DNA of 64,000 nucleotides from Streptomyces nigra (GCF_003074055.1 NZ_CP029043.1:6874501-6938500); one strand, 5' to 3'; shown: positions 8,011 to 17,221, counted from the stretch's first letter. A program made the numbers and translations. Notes: generated by a model not told the origin, from the letters alone.

Positions 8011-8808
8011 ATGACCGACACCACGCGCTTCGCGGACCACGCAGTCCTGATCACCGGCGCCGCGCGCGGCATCGGCGCCGCCGTCGCCCGCCGCCTCGCC
8101 GAGGAGGGCGCCCGCGTCCTGCTGACCGACCGCGACGGGCCGGAGGTCGAGGAGACCGCCGCCCGGCTGCGCGGCCTCGGCCACACCGCCCGGGCCCTGG
8201 CCTGCGACGTGGCCGACCGCGCGGCGGTGGAGGCGGCCGTCGCCGCGGCGGTGGCCGCCTTCGGCGCGCTCGACGTCCTCGTGAACTGCGCCGCCTCCTG
8301 CACCCCCGACACCCCGCTGTTCGAGGACGGCCCCGACGACGCCTGGGACCGCGACCTCGACATCACCCTCACCGGCACCTACCGCTGCTGCCGCGCCGCC
8401 CTGCCGCATCTGGCCGCCTCAGGGCGGGGCGCCATCGTCAGCATCGGCTCCGTCAACGGCCTCCAGGACTTCGGCAACCACGGCTACAGCGCCGCCAAGG
8501 CCGGCCTGGGCTCGCTCACCCGCACCCTCGCCGGTCACGCGGCCGCCCGCGGGGTGCGGGTCAACCTGGTGACGCCCGGCACGGTGCGCACCTCCGCCTG
8601 GGAGGGGCGGGACGCCGACCTCGAGGCGATCCGCCCGCTGTACCCGCTGGGCCGGGTCGGGGAGCCCGAGGACATCGCCGCGGCCGTCGCCTTCCTGGCG
8701 TCCCGCGACGCGGCCTGGATCACCGGCACCACCCTCGTCGTGGACGGCGGTCTCACCGCGGTGAACACCGGGTTCCGGGCGGCGCGGGGCGGCTGGGACG
8801 ACGAGTGA
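8011..8808 (+). CDS. Short-chain dehydrogenase/reductase
   Basis: This 265-residue classical SDR carries TGAARGIG for NAD(P) binding, an LVNCAAS motif in place of NNAG, the catalytic serine in SIGSVNG and YSAAK for Tyr and Lys. The C-terminal GTTLVVDGG is the usual end of the fold. Asp at the end of strand two (LLTDRDG) suggests NAD rather than NADP preference. The ATG at 8011 was chosen because the SDR fold begins eight residues later; a longer reading upstream runs through the neighbouring pseudogene. Nothing nearby indicates a pathway. Confidence 0.87.
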   Translation: MTDTTRFADHAVLITGAARGIGAAVARRLAEEGARVLLTDRDGPEVEETAARLRGLGHTARALACDVADRAAVEAAVAAAVAAFGALDVLVNCAASCTPDTPLFEDGPDDAWDRDLDITLTGTYRCCRAALPHLAASGRGAIVSIGSVNGLQDFGNHGYSAAKAGLGSLTRTLAGHAAARGVRVNLVTPGTVRTSAWEGRDADLEAIRPLYPLGRVGEPEDIAAAVAFLASRDAAWITGTTLVVDGGLTAVNTGFRAARGGWDDE

Positions 8809-8937
8809 GACGGCCCGGGCACCGACCGTAACCTCACCGTTCGGTCACAGCCCGGCCGACGGCACAACCGAACACGCCCCAGACGTGTCTACGCAGCAGT
8901 AGTCCACGAAACACACACGTCAGGGAAGGGCCCGGCC

Positions 8938-9639
8938 ATGGGGGACACACGCAGACGGCGCGCCGTCGCACTCGGCATCACCGGCGGACTGGTCGCACCG
9001 CTCTCGCTCGCGCTCGGCGCCGCTCCGGCGCAGGCCGCGCCGAGCTGCACCACCTCGGCCGGCCCCTACCAGAAGCAGGTGGAGAAGTTCCTCGGCCGCC
9101 CGGTCGACGGCAAGCAGTCCACCACCGACTGCAAGGCCATCCAGGCCTTCCAGACCAAGCACGGCATCACCCCCAACGCCGGCTACGCCGGTCCGGTCAC
9201 CTGGGGCGTGATGAACCTGATGAACAAGCAGAAGGCCGTCGGGACGAACCCGAACAAGGACGGCAAGTGCCCCGTCAACAAGGGCCGTATCGCCTGCGTG
9301 AACCTCACGCTCCAGCTCAGCTGGATCCAGGACGGCAAGAAGCTCGTGTACGGGCCGGTCCCGGTCCGCACCGGCCGCAACGGCTACGAGACCCGCACCG
9401 GCCTGAAGAAGATCTACTGGCGGCACATCGACCATGTGTCGAGCATCTACGACGTGCCGATGCCGTACTCCCAGTTCTTCGACGGCGGCCAGGCCTTCCA
9501 CTCGGTCGGCGTCAGCATGTGGAACCCGCCGGGTTCGCACGGCTGCGTCAACATGACGAAGACCGACGCGAAGAAGTACTGGTCGCTGCTGAAGAACGGC
9601 GACGACGTCTACGTGTACGGCCGCAAGCCGGGCACCTGA
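8938..9639 (+). CDS. Secreted L,D-transpeptidase with peptidoglycan-binding domain
   Basis: The 233-residue protein has a signal peptide (RRRRAVALGITGG... to AQAAP), a peptidoglycan-binding domain around residues 40-100, and a YkuD-type catalytic domain. That domain has a conserved His (FHSVG) and the catalytic SHGCVNM cysteine. Such enzymes make 3-3 crosslinks or related changes in peptidoglycan, outside the membrane. A GGGAAGGG ribosome site precedes the ATG. Unlike the second L,D-transpeptidase-like gene at 59039, this copy is intact. It appears to be a single-gene unit. Confidence 0.88.
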   Translation: MGDTRRRRAVALGITGGLVAPLSLALGAAPAQAAPSCTTSAGPYQKQVEKFLGRPVDGKQSTTDCKAIQAFQTKHGITPNAGYAGPVTWGVMNLMNKQKAVGTNPNKDGKCPVNKGRIACVNLTLQLSWIQDGKKLVYGPVPVRTGRNGYETRTGLKKIYWRHIDHVSSIYDVPMPYSQFFDGGQAFHSVGVSMWNPPGSHGCVNMTKTDAKKYWSLLKNGDDVYVYGRKPGT

Positions 9640-9682
9640 GTCAGGACAGGCACCCGGCTCGCGGACCGCTGACGCCCGAAGC

Positions 9683-10885
9683 TCACGCCTCGGGCGCGTC
9701 CCCGAAGTCCGGGATGTCCAGCCGGACCCCGCCCTGCCGCGCCGACTCGTGCGCGACGATGCCCGGCAGGGTGTAGCGGGCGGCCACCCACGCGTTCACC
9801 GACGGCAGACCGCGCGAGTTCACCGCGGTCACGAAGTCGTCGACCAGGAAGTGGTGGCTGCCCTCGTGCCCGTTGTGCAGGTGGTCGAACTCCCGGGGCA
9901 GCCGGGCCCGGTCGTGCACCGGCGCCGAACCCGACGTGAACGCGGCCCGCAGCTCCGGCGCGATGTGCTGCAGCGAGGGGTCGTCGGGGGACAGGGTCTG
10001 CTTGGGCTCCAGCAGCTCGCTGATGTCCTTGACGCCCTTCTTGTCCTGCCACAGGGCGACCGTGGCCAGCTGCTCCATGCTCGCCTCGGTCCCGAAGAAC
10101 CGGAAGCGGGACTCCCTGATGTGCGACGGGTAGCCGACCCGCCGGAACTCGTTCGTACGGAACGAACCGCCGCCCGCGACCTCGAACAGCGCGGTCGCGT
10201 TCGAGAAGTCGTTGTCGAACTGGCTGACCGACCGGTCGAAGACGCCGTCGCCCCGGTCGTCCAGGACGCCGACCGCCGACACGCTCACCGCGTGCGTCTG
10301 CCAGGCGCCCAGCACCCCGCCGACCGAGTGCGTCGGGTACAGCAGCGGGGGATAGGAGGCGGTCGCCTTCCAGTTCTCGCCGCCGCTGTACTGGTAGGCC
10401 TCGTAGAAGCCGAGGTCCATGTCGTGGACGTAGTCGCCCTCGGCGTAGAAGAGCCGCCCGAAGGCGCCCTCCGCGATCTGGTTGCGGGCGTGGACGGTCG
10501 CCGGGTTGTACTGGCTGGTCTCGCCCATCATGTACGTCAGCCCGGTCGCCTTGACCGCGTCGATGATCGCCGCGATCTCCTCCGTGGTGATCGCCATGGG
10601 CACGGCGGAGTAGACGTGCTTGCCGGCGTCGAGGCCCTGGAGGACCAGCGGGCCGTGGGTCCAGCGCTGCGTGAAGATCGCGACCGCGTCCACGGCCTTC
10701 GACTCCCGCATCGCCTCGTACGAGGGGAAGGTCCCGGCCAGTCCCTGTGCGGCGGCGAGCTGCTCGGCCCGCTCGGGCAGCAGGTCGGTGACGTACACGT
10801 CGCTGACACCGGGGTGGGCCTGGAACAGCGTGGCGAACTGGCCGGAGAACTGGCCGGCGCCGACGATGCCGAGGGAGAACGTCAT
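9683..10885 (-). CDS. Gfo/Idh/MocA-family oxidoreductase
   Basis: This 400-residue NAD(P)-dependent sugar oxidoreductase has the dinucleotide motif GIVGAGQFSG at the N terminus and a glucose-fructose oxidoreductase-like C-terminal domain. It also has a catalytic-type segment around AGKHVYSAVPMA, with Val-Tyr-Ser where many members have EKP. It is the last gene of the sugar-uptake operon, 14 bases after the binding-protein gene. It probably oxidises or epimerises the imported sugar or its derivative. The ATG at 10885 is used; a longer frame upstream only shadows the binding-protein gene. The substrate is not predictable. Confidence 0.85.
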   Translation of the reverse strand: MTFSLGIVGAGQFSGQFATLFQAHPGVSDVYVTDLLPERAEQLAAAQGLAGTFPSYEAMRESKAVDAVAIFTQRWTHGPLVLQGLDAGKHVYSAVPMAITTEEIAAIIDAVKATGLTYMMGETSQYNPATVHARNQIAEGAFGRLFYAEGDYVHDMDLGFYEAYQYSGGENWKATASYPPLLYPTHSVGGVLGAWQTHAVSVSAVGVLDDRGDGVFDRSVSQFDNDFSNATALFEVAGGGSFRTNEFRRVGYPSHIRESRFRFFGTEASMEQLATVALWQDKKGVKDISELLEPKQTLSPDDPSLQHIAPELRAAFTSGSAPVHDRARLPREFDHLHNGHEGSHHFLVDDFVTAVNSRGLPSVNAWVAARYTLPGIVAHESARQGGVRLDIPDFGDAPEA

Positions 10886-10899
10886 GGAGTGTGTGCCTT

Positions 10900-12249
10900 T
10901 CACTGGCCGAGGATGAGGTTGATCTGGTCGTTGGTCCTGGTCAGACCGGTCACCGGGGCGTCGTTGGCGTAGACGTCCTGCATGGCGGGACGGACCAGCG
11001 CGTACACGTCCGCCGCGTAGTCGGTGATCGGGAAGGAGAAGGTCGTGGAGTCCTTCTTGTCGGTGACCGGTTCGGTGAACGCGGACACGTCGATGCCCTT
11101 CTTCCGGTACGCGGCCACCGCCTCGGCCGTGCCGTCCGGGGTGGCGGGGAAGACGATGCCGTAGCGGCCGACGGTCTTCTGGCACTCGTTCGAGGCCAGG
11201 TACCGCACCCACTTCCTGGCGCCCTCCTTGTTGCGGGCGTTCTTCGTGATGGAGTCGGCGAGGCCGTTCATCATGGTGGCGCGCTTGCCGGTCGGGCCGA
11301 TCGGGGTGGGCGCGGTGCCGACGTCGAGGCCCTCGGCGCCGTAGTAGCTGGAGATCATCCAGGCGCCGTCGAACGCGGTCGCCGCCTTGCCGGAGGCGAC
11401 CTGGGCGGTGGCCGGGTTGGCGCCGTCGGTGTAGTCGGTGAAGGGCGCGAGATAGCCCTTCTCCGCCAGGCCGAAGTACCAGTCGATCACCGACTGGAAC
11501 GTCCTGTCGCCGTACCGGTACTCGGTGCCCCAGCGGGCCTTGTCCGTGTAGTGCCAGCCCGCGGAGGCGGCGAACGGGCTCCAGGTGGTCTGCCCGTCGG
11601 CGTCGCCGGCACCGCCGGTCGCCATGCCGTACACCTTCACGTGATGCTTGTCGAAGCCCTTCTCGTCGCCGCGCACGCCGTTGCGGTCGACGGTCAGACG
11701 GGCGATGGCCTTCTCGAAGCTGCCGCCGTCCTCCGGGTTCCAGTCCAGGCTGTTGAGCCGGTCGGTGCCGAGGCCGGCCTCCTTGACCATCTTCCGGTTG
11801 TAGAAGAGGGCGACGGTGTCCCAGTCCTTGGGGGCGCCGTAGCGACGCCCGTCCTGGCCGCGCCAGTTGGCGGCGAGCCCCGGCTGGTAGGCGGAGTCGT
11901 CGAGGCCGAGGTCGTCCAGCGGTTCGAGGACCTTCAGGTCGGCGAACTGGCCGAACTTCTGGATGTGGTCGGTGAAGACGTCCGGCTCGGTGCCGGCGAT
12001 GAAGCTCGCGGTGAGCTTGGTCCAGTAGTCGGCCCAGCCCATCTGGGTGATCTTCACCTTCAGGCCCGGGTTCTGCCTCTCGAAGGTCTTGGCGCACGCC
12101 TGGTAGGCGGGCAGTTGGTTGGCGTCCCAGAGCCAGTACGTCACGGTGTTCCCGCCCGACCCCGCCGCGCCGTCCTGGCCGCAGCCGGTGGCCAGGGAGA
12201 GGAGGAGCGCTCCGGTCAGCGCCGTGGCCCTCCGTATGTGAAGTCGCAT
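10900..12249 (-). CDS. Sugar ABC transporter solute-binding lipoprotein
   Basis: The 449-residue protein is a family 1 extracellular solute-binding protein. Its signal peptide ends in a lipobox (SLATGC) with the modified cysteine at residue 23, so it is anchored outside the membrane. Family features include TYWLWDAN at the start of the mature domain, DVFTDHIQKF and a C-terminal domain rich in aromatic residues (WSPFAASAGWHY) that could stack on sugar rings. It lies 10 bases after one permease gene and 14 before the oxidoreductase gene. The sugar is unknown; aromatic pockets of this kind often bind oligosaccharides. Confidence 0.88.
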   Translation of the reverse strand: MRLHIRRATALTGALLLSLATGCGQDGAAGSGGNTVTYWLWDANQLPAYQACAKTFERQNPGLKVKITQMGWADYWTKLTASFIAGTEPDVFTDHIQKFGQFADLKVLEPLDDLGLDDSAYQPGLAANWRGQDGRRYGAPKDWDTVALFYNRKMVKEAGLGTDRLNSLDWNPEDGGSFEKAIARLTVDRNGVRGDEKGFDKHHVKVYGMATGGAGDADGQTTWSPFAASAGWHYTDKARWGTEYRYGDRTFQSVIDWYFGLAEKGYLAPFTDYTDGANPATAQVASGKAATAFDGAWMISSYYGAEGLDVGTAPTPIGPTGKRATMMNGLADSITKNARNKEGARKWVRYLASNECQKTVGRYGIVFPATPDGTAEAVAAYRKKGIDVSAFTEPVTDKKDSTTFSFPITDYAADVYALVRPAMQDVYANDAPVTGLTRTNDQINLILGQ

Positions 12250-12259
12250 CCCCGTCCCC

Positions 12260-13177
12260 TTACTTGATGCCGGTGAAGCTGATGGAACCGACGATGCGGC
12301 GTGCGAAGCAGCCGAACAGCACGAGCATCGGGAGGGCGGCGATCAGCGTGGCCGCCATCAGGCCGGACCAGTCGTAGCCGGTCTGCGGCGTCTGCGCCCG
12401 GAAGATGGCCAGCGCCACGGTCAGCACGCGCGAGCTGTCGCTGTACGACACCATCAGCGGCCAGAAGTAGTCGTTCCAGGCGGTGATGTACGTCAGCAGA
12501 CCCAGGGTGAGCAGGGGAGTGGACGCCATCGGCAGCATCAGCCGGAAGAAGATCCGCACCTTCCCCGCCCCGTCCAGCAGGGCGGCCTCCTCCACCTCCC
12601 GGGGCACGTTCATGAAGAACTGACGCAGGAAGAACACCGCGAAGGGCGTCATGAACATCGTCGGCAGGGCCACGCCCAGCAGGCTGTCCACCAGGCCGAG
12701 CTGCTTGACGAGCACGAAGTTGGGCAGGAGCGTGAAGATCGCCGGCACCATCAGCCCGGCCAGGAACAGCCCGAACACCGCCTCCCGGCCGCGCCAGCGC
12801 AGCCGCGCGAAGGCGTAGGCGGCCATGGCGGAGAAGAAGATCTGGCACACGGTGATCAGGGTCGAGACGACCACCGAGTTGACCAGATAGCGCCAGAATT
12901 CAAGTCCGCCGCCCGAGCCGCCCTGGGCGATGGCCTCCTCGGCCGACTGCAGTCCGAGGGCCCGCTCGAAGCCGCCGGTCGTCGCGCCGACCGGGAGGAT
13001 GTCGCCGGGGTGGGCGGCGAGCGCGTCGTTCGAGGACAGCGCGGTGCGCAGGATCCAGTAGAACGGCAGCATCGTCAGGAGCACGATCGCGGCCATCACG
13101 GCCCAGGCGACGGCCCGGCCGGGAGTGATCCGGCGCCGTACGCGCCGGACGGTCGTGGTGTCTGCCACGGCAGCCAT
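12260..13177 (-). CDS. Carbohydrate ABC transporter permease (MalG-like)
   Basis: The 305-residue inner permease has six predicted membrane segments. The ATPase-coupling EAA loop appears as EVEEAALLDGAGKVRIFFRL. The family-typical ending is a short cytoplasmic tail (RRIVGSISFTGIK). It starts at ATG 13177, 17 bases after the partner permease. As in many Streptomyces sugar systems no ATPase is encoded here, so energy probably comes from a shared MsiK-type ATPase elsewhere in the genome. That last point is known for the group, not seen here. Confidence 0.9.
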   Translation of the reverse strand: MAAVADTTTVRRVRRRITPGRAVAWAVMAAIVLLTMLPFYWILRTALSSNDALAAHPGDILPVGATTGGFERALGLQSAEEAIAQGGSGGGLEFWRYLVNSVVVSTLITVCQIFFSAMAAYAFARLRWRGREAVFGLFLAGLMVPAIFTLLPNFVLVKQLGLVDSLLGVALPTMFMTPFAVFFLRQFFMNVPREVEEAALLDGAGKVRIFFRLMLPMASTPLLTLGLLTYITAWNDYFWPLMVSYSDSSRVLTVALAIFRAQTPQTGYDWSGLMAATLIAALPMLVLFGCFARRIVGSISFTGIK

Positions 13178-13194
13178 GTCGGTGTCTCCCTTCC

Positions 13195-14163
13195 TCAGCC
13201 GAGGTCGCTCTGACCGGCGCGGGTGAGCCGGTACTGGAGGACGGTGATGGCGCTCAGCACGACCAGCAGGGCCACGGACATCGCCGAGGCGTACCCGAAC
13301 TGGAAGCGGCCGAAGGCGGCGCCGTAGATGTAGAACTGCAGGACGTTGGTGGCGTTCGCGGGTCCGCCCGCGGTCGTCACCGCGACGGTGTCGAACACCT
13401 GGAAGGAACCGATCACCGTCATGATCAGGACGACCGCGAGGACCGGGCGCAGCAGCGGCATCGTGATCCGCCAGAACATCCGCCACTCGCTCGCGCCGTC
13501 CACCTTGGCCGCCTCGTACATGTCGTTCGGGATGGCCATGAGTCCGGCGAACAGCAGCAGCGCGGTGTAGCCGACGTGCCGCCACACGTTGATGAGGGCG
13601 ATCGTGGGGATCGCCCAGGTCTCGTCGGCGAGGAACGGGATGCGGTCGAAGCCGAGGCCCGCGACGATCTCGTTGCCGATGCCGAGCTGGGTGTCGAGGA
13701 TCCAGAGCCAGACGATGCCCGCGACGACGTTGGACATCAGATACGGGGTGAGCACGATCCCGCGCAGCACCGCCGACTGGGTCAGCCGCTGCAGCAGGAC
13801 GGCGACGGCGAGCGCGGAGACCGTCTGGACGCCGATGTTGATGACCACGTACTCGACGGTCACTCCCATCGAGTCCCAGAAGATGGGGTCGTGGACCATC
13901 CGCACGTAGTTGTCCAGGCCCACCCATTCCGCCGGCGTCAGCAGGTTGAAGCGGGTGAAGCTCAGGTAGACGCCCCGCAGCGTCGGCCAGAGCAGGAAGA
14001 CCAGGAAGCCCAGCAGTGCCGGGGCGATGAAGACGGCGGCGAGCCGTCCGTCCCCGTGTTCCTCGCGGGCCGTCGCCCGCCGTGCCGTTCTCCGGTCCGT
14101 CCCTGCCCCCTTCGCGTCGCCCAGGGGCAGACGCGATGGGGGACTGCTGGAGGCGATGGTCAT
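13195..14163 (-). CDS. Carbohydrate ABC transporter permease (MalF-like)
   Basis: The 322-residue permease is the first gene of the sugar-uptake operon. It has a cytoplasmic basic N terminus, the IAPALLGFLVFLLWPTLRG first helix, and six helices in all. The coupling loop is YEAAKVDGASEWRMFWRI. It pairs with the MalG-like permease downstream. It is divergent from the ROK regulator at 14332, and the 168-base gap probably holds both promoters. The operon order is permease, permease, binding lipoprotein, oxidoreductase. Confidence 0.9.
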   Translation of the reverse strand: MTIASSSPPSRLPLGDAKGAGTDRRTARRATAREEHGDGRLAAVFIAPALLGFLVFLLWPTLRGVYLSFTRFNLLTPAEWVGLDNYVRMVHDPIFWDSMGVTVEYVVINIGVQTVSALAVAVLLQRLTQSAVLRGIVLTPYLMSNVVAGIVWLWILDTQLGIGNEIVAGLGFDRIPFLADETWAIPTIALINVWRHVGYTALLLFAGLMAIPNDMYEAAKVDGASEWRMFWRITMPLLRPVLAVVLIMTVIGSFQVFDTVAVTTAGGPANATNVLQFYIYGAAFGRFQFGYASAMSVALLVVLSAITVLQYRLTRAGQSDLG

Positions 14164-14331
14164 CGGGAGACTCCCTCGTCTGCGGCTCGTCCTCGGGCAC
14201 TTACTTTTGTGGCGGAAGAATCAGGCCGTCAAGAGGTCGGTGAACATCTTCTTTCCGACAGAGCGATGGCCATAGACTGACCTGGTTGGTTTCGTGAAGA
14301 AAGAAATTACGGATGTGGGAGTCTGACGACC
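14164..14331. promoter_or_regulatory. Divergent control region of sugar operon and ROK gene
   Basis: This AT-richer gap separates the divergent starts at 14163 and 14332. It contains a -35-like TTGACG on the minus strand (14227-14232), a TTTC-N5-GAAA imperfect palindrome near 14287, and CTTTTGTGGCGGAA (about 14204-14217). A GGCGGAA core also lies in the control region of the second ROK gene at 37850. The sites are candidates only. Confidence 0.45.
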
Positions 14332-15492
14332 ATGACCGCAGCAGTCGACAGCTGGCGTCCGCTGAGCCCCGGTGAACGCGCGGTGGCGATCGAGGTGCTT
14401 CTCGCCGGGCCCCTGTCCCGCACCGAACTGGCCCGCCGCCTCGACCTGTCCGCGGGCAGCGTCACCCGGCTGACCAAGCCGCTGATCGAGACGGGCCTGC
14501 TCGTCGAGGTCCCCGAGGCCGGCGAGGTGCTGGAGGCCCGTCAGGGCCGCCCCTCCCAGCCGCTGGACGTCGTCGCCGAGTCCCGCTCCTTCCTCGGCTT
14601 CAAGATCACCGAGGACACCGTCTACGGCGTCGTCACCACCCTGCGCAGCGACATCGTCGTCCGCCACGACCGGCCCCTCACCACCCGCGAGCCCGCCGAA
14701 GCCGTGGAGCTGCTGGGGGAGATGACCGAGGAGCTCGCCGCCCGGCACCCCCGGATCGCGGGGATCGGCATCGGCGTGGGCGGCCTCGTCGAGAACCGCT
14801 CCGTCGTCGGCGAGTCGCCCTTCCTCGGCTGGCGCGACGTACCGCTCGCCGAACTCGTCGCGCGACGCACCGGGTTGCCGGTCGTCGTGGAGAACGACGT
14901 CGCCGCCCTCGTCGAGGCCGAGACCTGGTTCGGCGCGGGGCGCGGCCTCGACCGGTTCGTGGTCCTGACCATCGGCGCCGGGATCGGCTACGGCCTGGTG
15001 CTGGGCGGCCGGCGGGTGCCGTACGCGGAGGAGGACCGCGGGTTCGGCCGGCACTGGATCCTCGACCCGTACGGCCCGCTCACCCCCGACGGGGCGCGCG
15101 GCAGCGCGGTCTCGCTGCTGACCATCCCGAACATCCGCTATCAGGTGCGGGCGGCCACCGGCGTCGACCACGGCTGGGAGGAGATCCTCCAGGCCGCCGC
15201 CGAGGGCGAGCCGATGCCCGCCCGGGTGATCGAGGAGGCGGCCCGCGCGCTGGGCACGCTGGTCGCGCAGATCGCCAACTTCGTGCTGCCGCAGAAGATC
15301 CTGCTCGCGGGCGAGGGGGTGGGCCTGATGGATGTGGCCGGGGACACTGTGACGAGGACCATGCGTGCGCAACGCCACCCGCTGGCGGCCCCGGTGGCGC
15401 TGGAGACGAAGGTGTCCGACTTCCACGACTGGGCCCGTGGCGCGGCCGTACTCGCCATCCAGGTCCTGGTGTTGGGGACGGCCGACCGCTGA
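14332..15492 (+). CDS. ROK-family transcriptional regulator lacking the zinc motif
   Basis: The 386-residue protein has an N-terminal winged helix (LSRTELARRLDLSAGSVTRL) and a C-terminal ROK sugar-kinase-like fold with GIGIGVGGLVE, VENDVAALVEAE and GAGIGYGLV. Canonical ROK repressors carry a CxCGxxGCxE zinc site after a GH...DP segment. At that place this protein reads RHWILDPYGPLTPDGARGSAVSLL, with no cysteines, and the usual glycine of GH is Arg. It is divergent from the sugar-uptake operon, so regulation of that operon by the imported sugar is the simplest reading. The paralogue at 37880 keeps the zinc motif. A GGGAG ribosome site precedes the ATG. Confidence 0.87.
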   Translation: MTAAVDSWRPLSPGERAVAIEVLLAGPLSRTELARRLDLSAGSVTRLTKPLIETGLLVEVPEAGEVLEARQGRPSQPLDVVAESRSFLGFKITEDTVYGVVTTLRSDIVVRHDRPLTTREPAEAVELLGEMTEELAARHPRIAGIGIGVGGLVENRSVVGESPFLGWRDVPLAELVARRTGLPVVVENDVAALVEAETWFGAGRGLDRFVVLTIGAGIGYGLVLGGRRVPYAEEDRGFGRHWILDPYGPLTPDGARGSAVSLLTIPNIRYQVRAATGVDHGWEEILQAAAEGEPMPARVIEEAARALGTLVAQIANFVLPQKILLAGEGVGLMDVAGDTVTRTMRAQRHPLAAPVALETKVSDFHDWARGAAVLAIQVLVLGTADR

Positions 15493-15603
15493 ACCCGCCG
15501 CCCCGGGGCGGATGATGACGTGATCAGCGACACGGTCCGATATGCCCGCCTTGGGTGCGCTTACTCACAGCGCCTTCACCTGCGGGATCGTATGCTTCAC
15601 AAC

Positions 15604-15777
15604 ATGTCCACCACTGTTGAATTCGCCTCCGACAGGTCGGCTGACGAGGTCAACGAGGAGATCCGGGCGCTGTGGCGCCGGGCGGGCGGGACACTGAGCG
15701 TCGAGCAGCGCGAGGAGTACCAGCGCCTCGTCATGGAGTGGGCCGCGGTGGCCCCCCAGCCGGCCAAGGCGGCCTGA
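15604..15777 (+). CDS. Small conserved Streptomyces protein, unknown function
   Basis: The 57-residue product starts MSTTVEFASDRSADEVNEEIRAL and is rich in Glu, Arg and Ala, so it is likely mostly helical. No signal peptide or membrane segment is visible. A TATGCT hexamer lies seven bases before the ATG and would give a leaderless or nearly leaderless transcript; no ribosome site is visible. A longer in-frame reading from 15520 runs through this promoter-like stretch and is less likely. Short proteins of this type seem frequent in Streptomyces but I do not know a function. Confidence 0.65.
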   Translation: MSTTVEFASDRSADEVNEEIRALWRRAGGTLSVEQREEYQRLVMEWAAVAPQPAKAA

Positions 15778-15856
15778 CCGCCGGCCGCGGCGGGCCCCGC
15801 CCCTCCTCGGCGCGACCCGCCCCAGCCGCCCTCGCGGTCTCCTCTCCCGGCCCGCG

Positions 15857-17221
15857 TCAGCTCCAGGTCGCCGAGTAGTACCGCCGGTACTCCCTGCGGT
15901 CCTGCTCGGCCCGGATGAACCGGGTCGCCACCAGGGCGACCATGCTCCCCGCGACGACCAGCAGCCCCGGACCCACGTTGTTCGGGTCCGCCAGCCGCGC
16001 CAGCAGCGTGGCAGCCTGCTCACCGGTCACCGGCACCGACGACCCCGGCGAGGCGTCGGCCGGCGCACCCGCCCCCTGCGACGGTGCCGGCGCGGGCGCC
16101 GCGCCCTTCTTCCCGCCCTCCTCCGACACCAGCAGCTGTACGTCCAGCGCGGCCAGCGCCTTCGTCACCGGCTGGAAGTACGTCGTACCGCCGGACTGGC
16201 AGTCGCCGCTGCCGCCCGACGTCACGCCGAGCGCCACCCCCTCGGAGAACATCGGCCCGCCGCTGTCCCCCGGTTCGGCGCACACGTTCGTCTCGATGAG
16301 GCCGGTCACCGTCCCCTCCGGGTAGTTGACGGTGGCGTTGAGCGCCGTCACCTCGCCCTCGCGGAGCCCGCTGGTGCTGCCGCTGCGGAACACGCGCTGC
16401 CCGACGGCCGGATCGGCGGCACCCGTGATGCGCACGCCCTTGCCGCCACCGATCGACACCACGTCCGGCGTGGCGCCCGGGTCGCCGGCCGAGTACTTGA
16501 TCAGCGAGTAGTCGGCGCCGGGGAAGTTCTGCCGCTCGGTCCGCCCGATCTGGTCGGTGCCGGAGCTGTCGGCGAACCACACCGATCCGTCCGGCCCGCA
16601 GTGCCCGGCGGTCAGGATGAAGAAGCGCCGCCCGTCCGTGACGTTGAACCCGGCCGAGCAGCGCCCGGCCGTCGACAGCAGCGGCTGCGCGCCGTTGATC
16701 CGGGTGGTGAACGTACCTTCGGTGCGCTCCATGCGGACGAAGCCGCCGATGTCCTCGGCCATGTCCGTCATCCGCGACCAGTCGCCGGCGGAGACGGTGC
16801 TGTCGCCGCGGACGACGACCTCATTGGTGCGGTAGTCCACGACCCAGGCGGTGCCGGCCACGCGGGGCGCCGAACGCAGCGTCGCCGTCGCCGACTTCAG
16901 CTCGTCCATGCTGTGCTCGACCATCTTCGGCTTCATGCCCGCCCCGCTGACCGCGGTGGCCGCCTCCTGGTCGGTGACCGCGACGACCGGCCTGCCGTCG
17001 TCGCCGATCCAGCTGCCCGCCGTACGGGAGGTGCCCAGACGGGCGACCAGCTCACCCCCGGGGCCCGGCGTGGCGGACTCGGCGAAGGTCCGCGGCACCG
17101 CGGAGGGGCCGGCGGGCTCGCTCGCCACGGCGCGTGTGACCATCGTCCCCCCGAGGAGGAGTCCGCCGACGGCCGCCAGCCGTGTCACCCGCCGGACGAG
17201 ACGTCGTCGTGCGTGCCTCAT
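15857..17221 (-). CDS. Streptogrisin-like serine protease with C-terminal membrane anchor
   Basis: The 454-residue protein has a signal peptide, a pro-region (about residues 50-180) and a chymotrypsin-like S1 domain. The triad is visible: H207 in LTAGHCG, D237 in ADYSLIKY and S320 in GDSGGP. A Pro/Ala/Gly linker follows (about 365-400). Then comes a single hydrophobic helix (GPGLLVVAGSMVALVATRF) and a short basic tail, so the protease should stay attached to the outer face of the membrane. Classical streptogrisins are released; the anchor is the unusual part. The start ATG at 17221 precedes the basic MRHARRRLVRR end. Confidence 0.86.
   Translation of the reverse strand: MRHARRRLVRRVTRLAAVGGLLLGGTMVTRAVASEPAGPSAVPRTFAESATPGPGGELVARLGTSRTAGSWIGDDGRPVVAVTDQEAATAVSGAGMKPKMVEHSMDELKSATATLRSAPRVAGTAWVVDYRTNEVVVRGDSTVSAGDWSRMTDMAEDIGGFVRMERTEGTFTTRINGAQPLLSTAGRCSAGFNVTDGRRFFILTAGHCGPDGSVWFADSSGTDQIGRTERQNFPGADYSLIKYSAGDPGATPDVVSIGGGKGVRITGAADPAVGQRVFRSGSTSGLREGEVTALNATVNYPEGTVTGLIETNVCAEPGDSGGPMFSEGVALGVTSGGSGDCQSGGTTYFQPVTKALAALDVQLLVSEEGGKKGAAPAPAPSQGAGAPADASPGSSVPVTGEQAATLLARLADPNNVGPGLLVVAGSMVALVATRFIRAEQDRREYRRYYSATWS

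Noticed and set aside
9683..12097. An 804-codon minus-strand frame joining the oxidoreductase with upstream sequence
   Set aside because: Only the last 400 codons are real; the upstream part is an out-of-frame shadow of the solute-binding lipoprotein.
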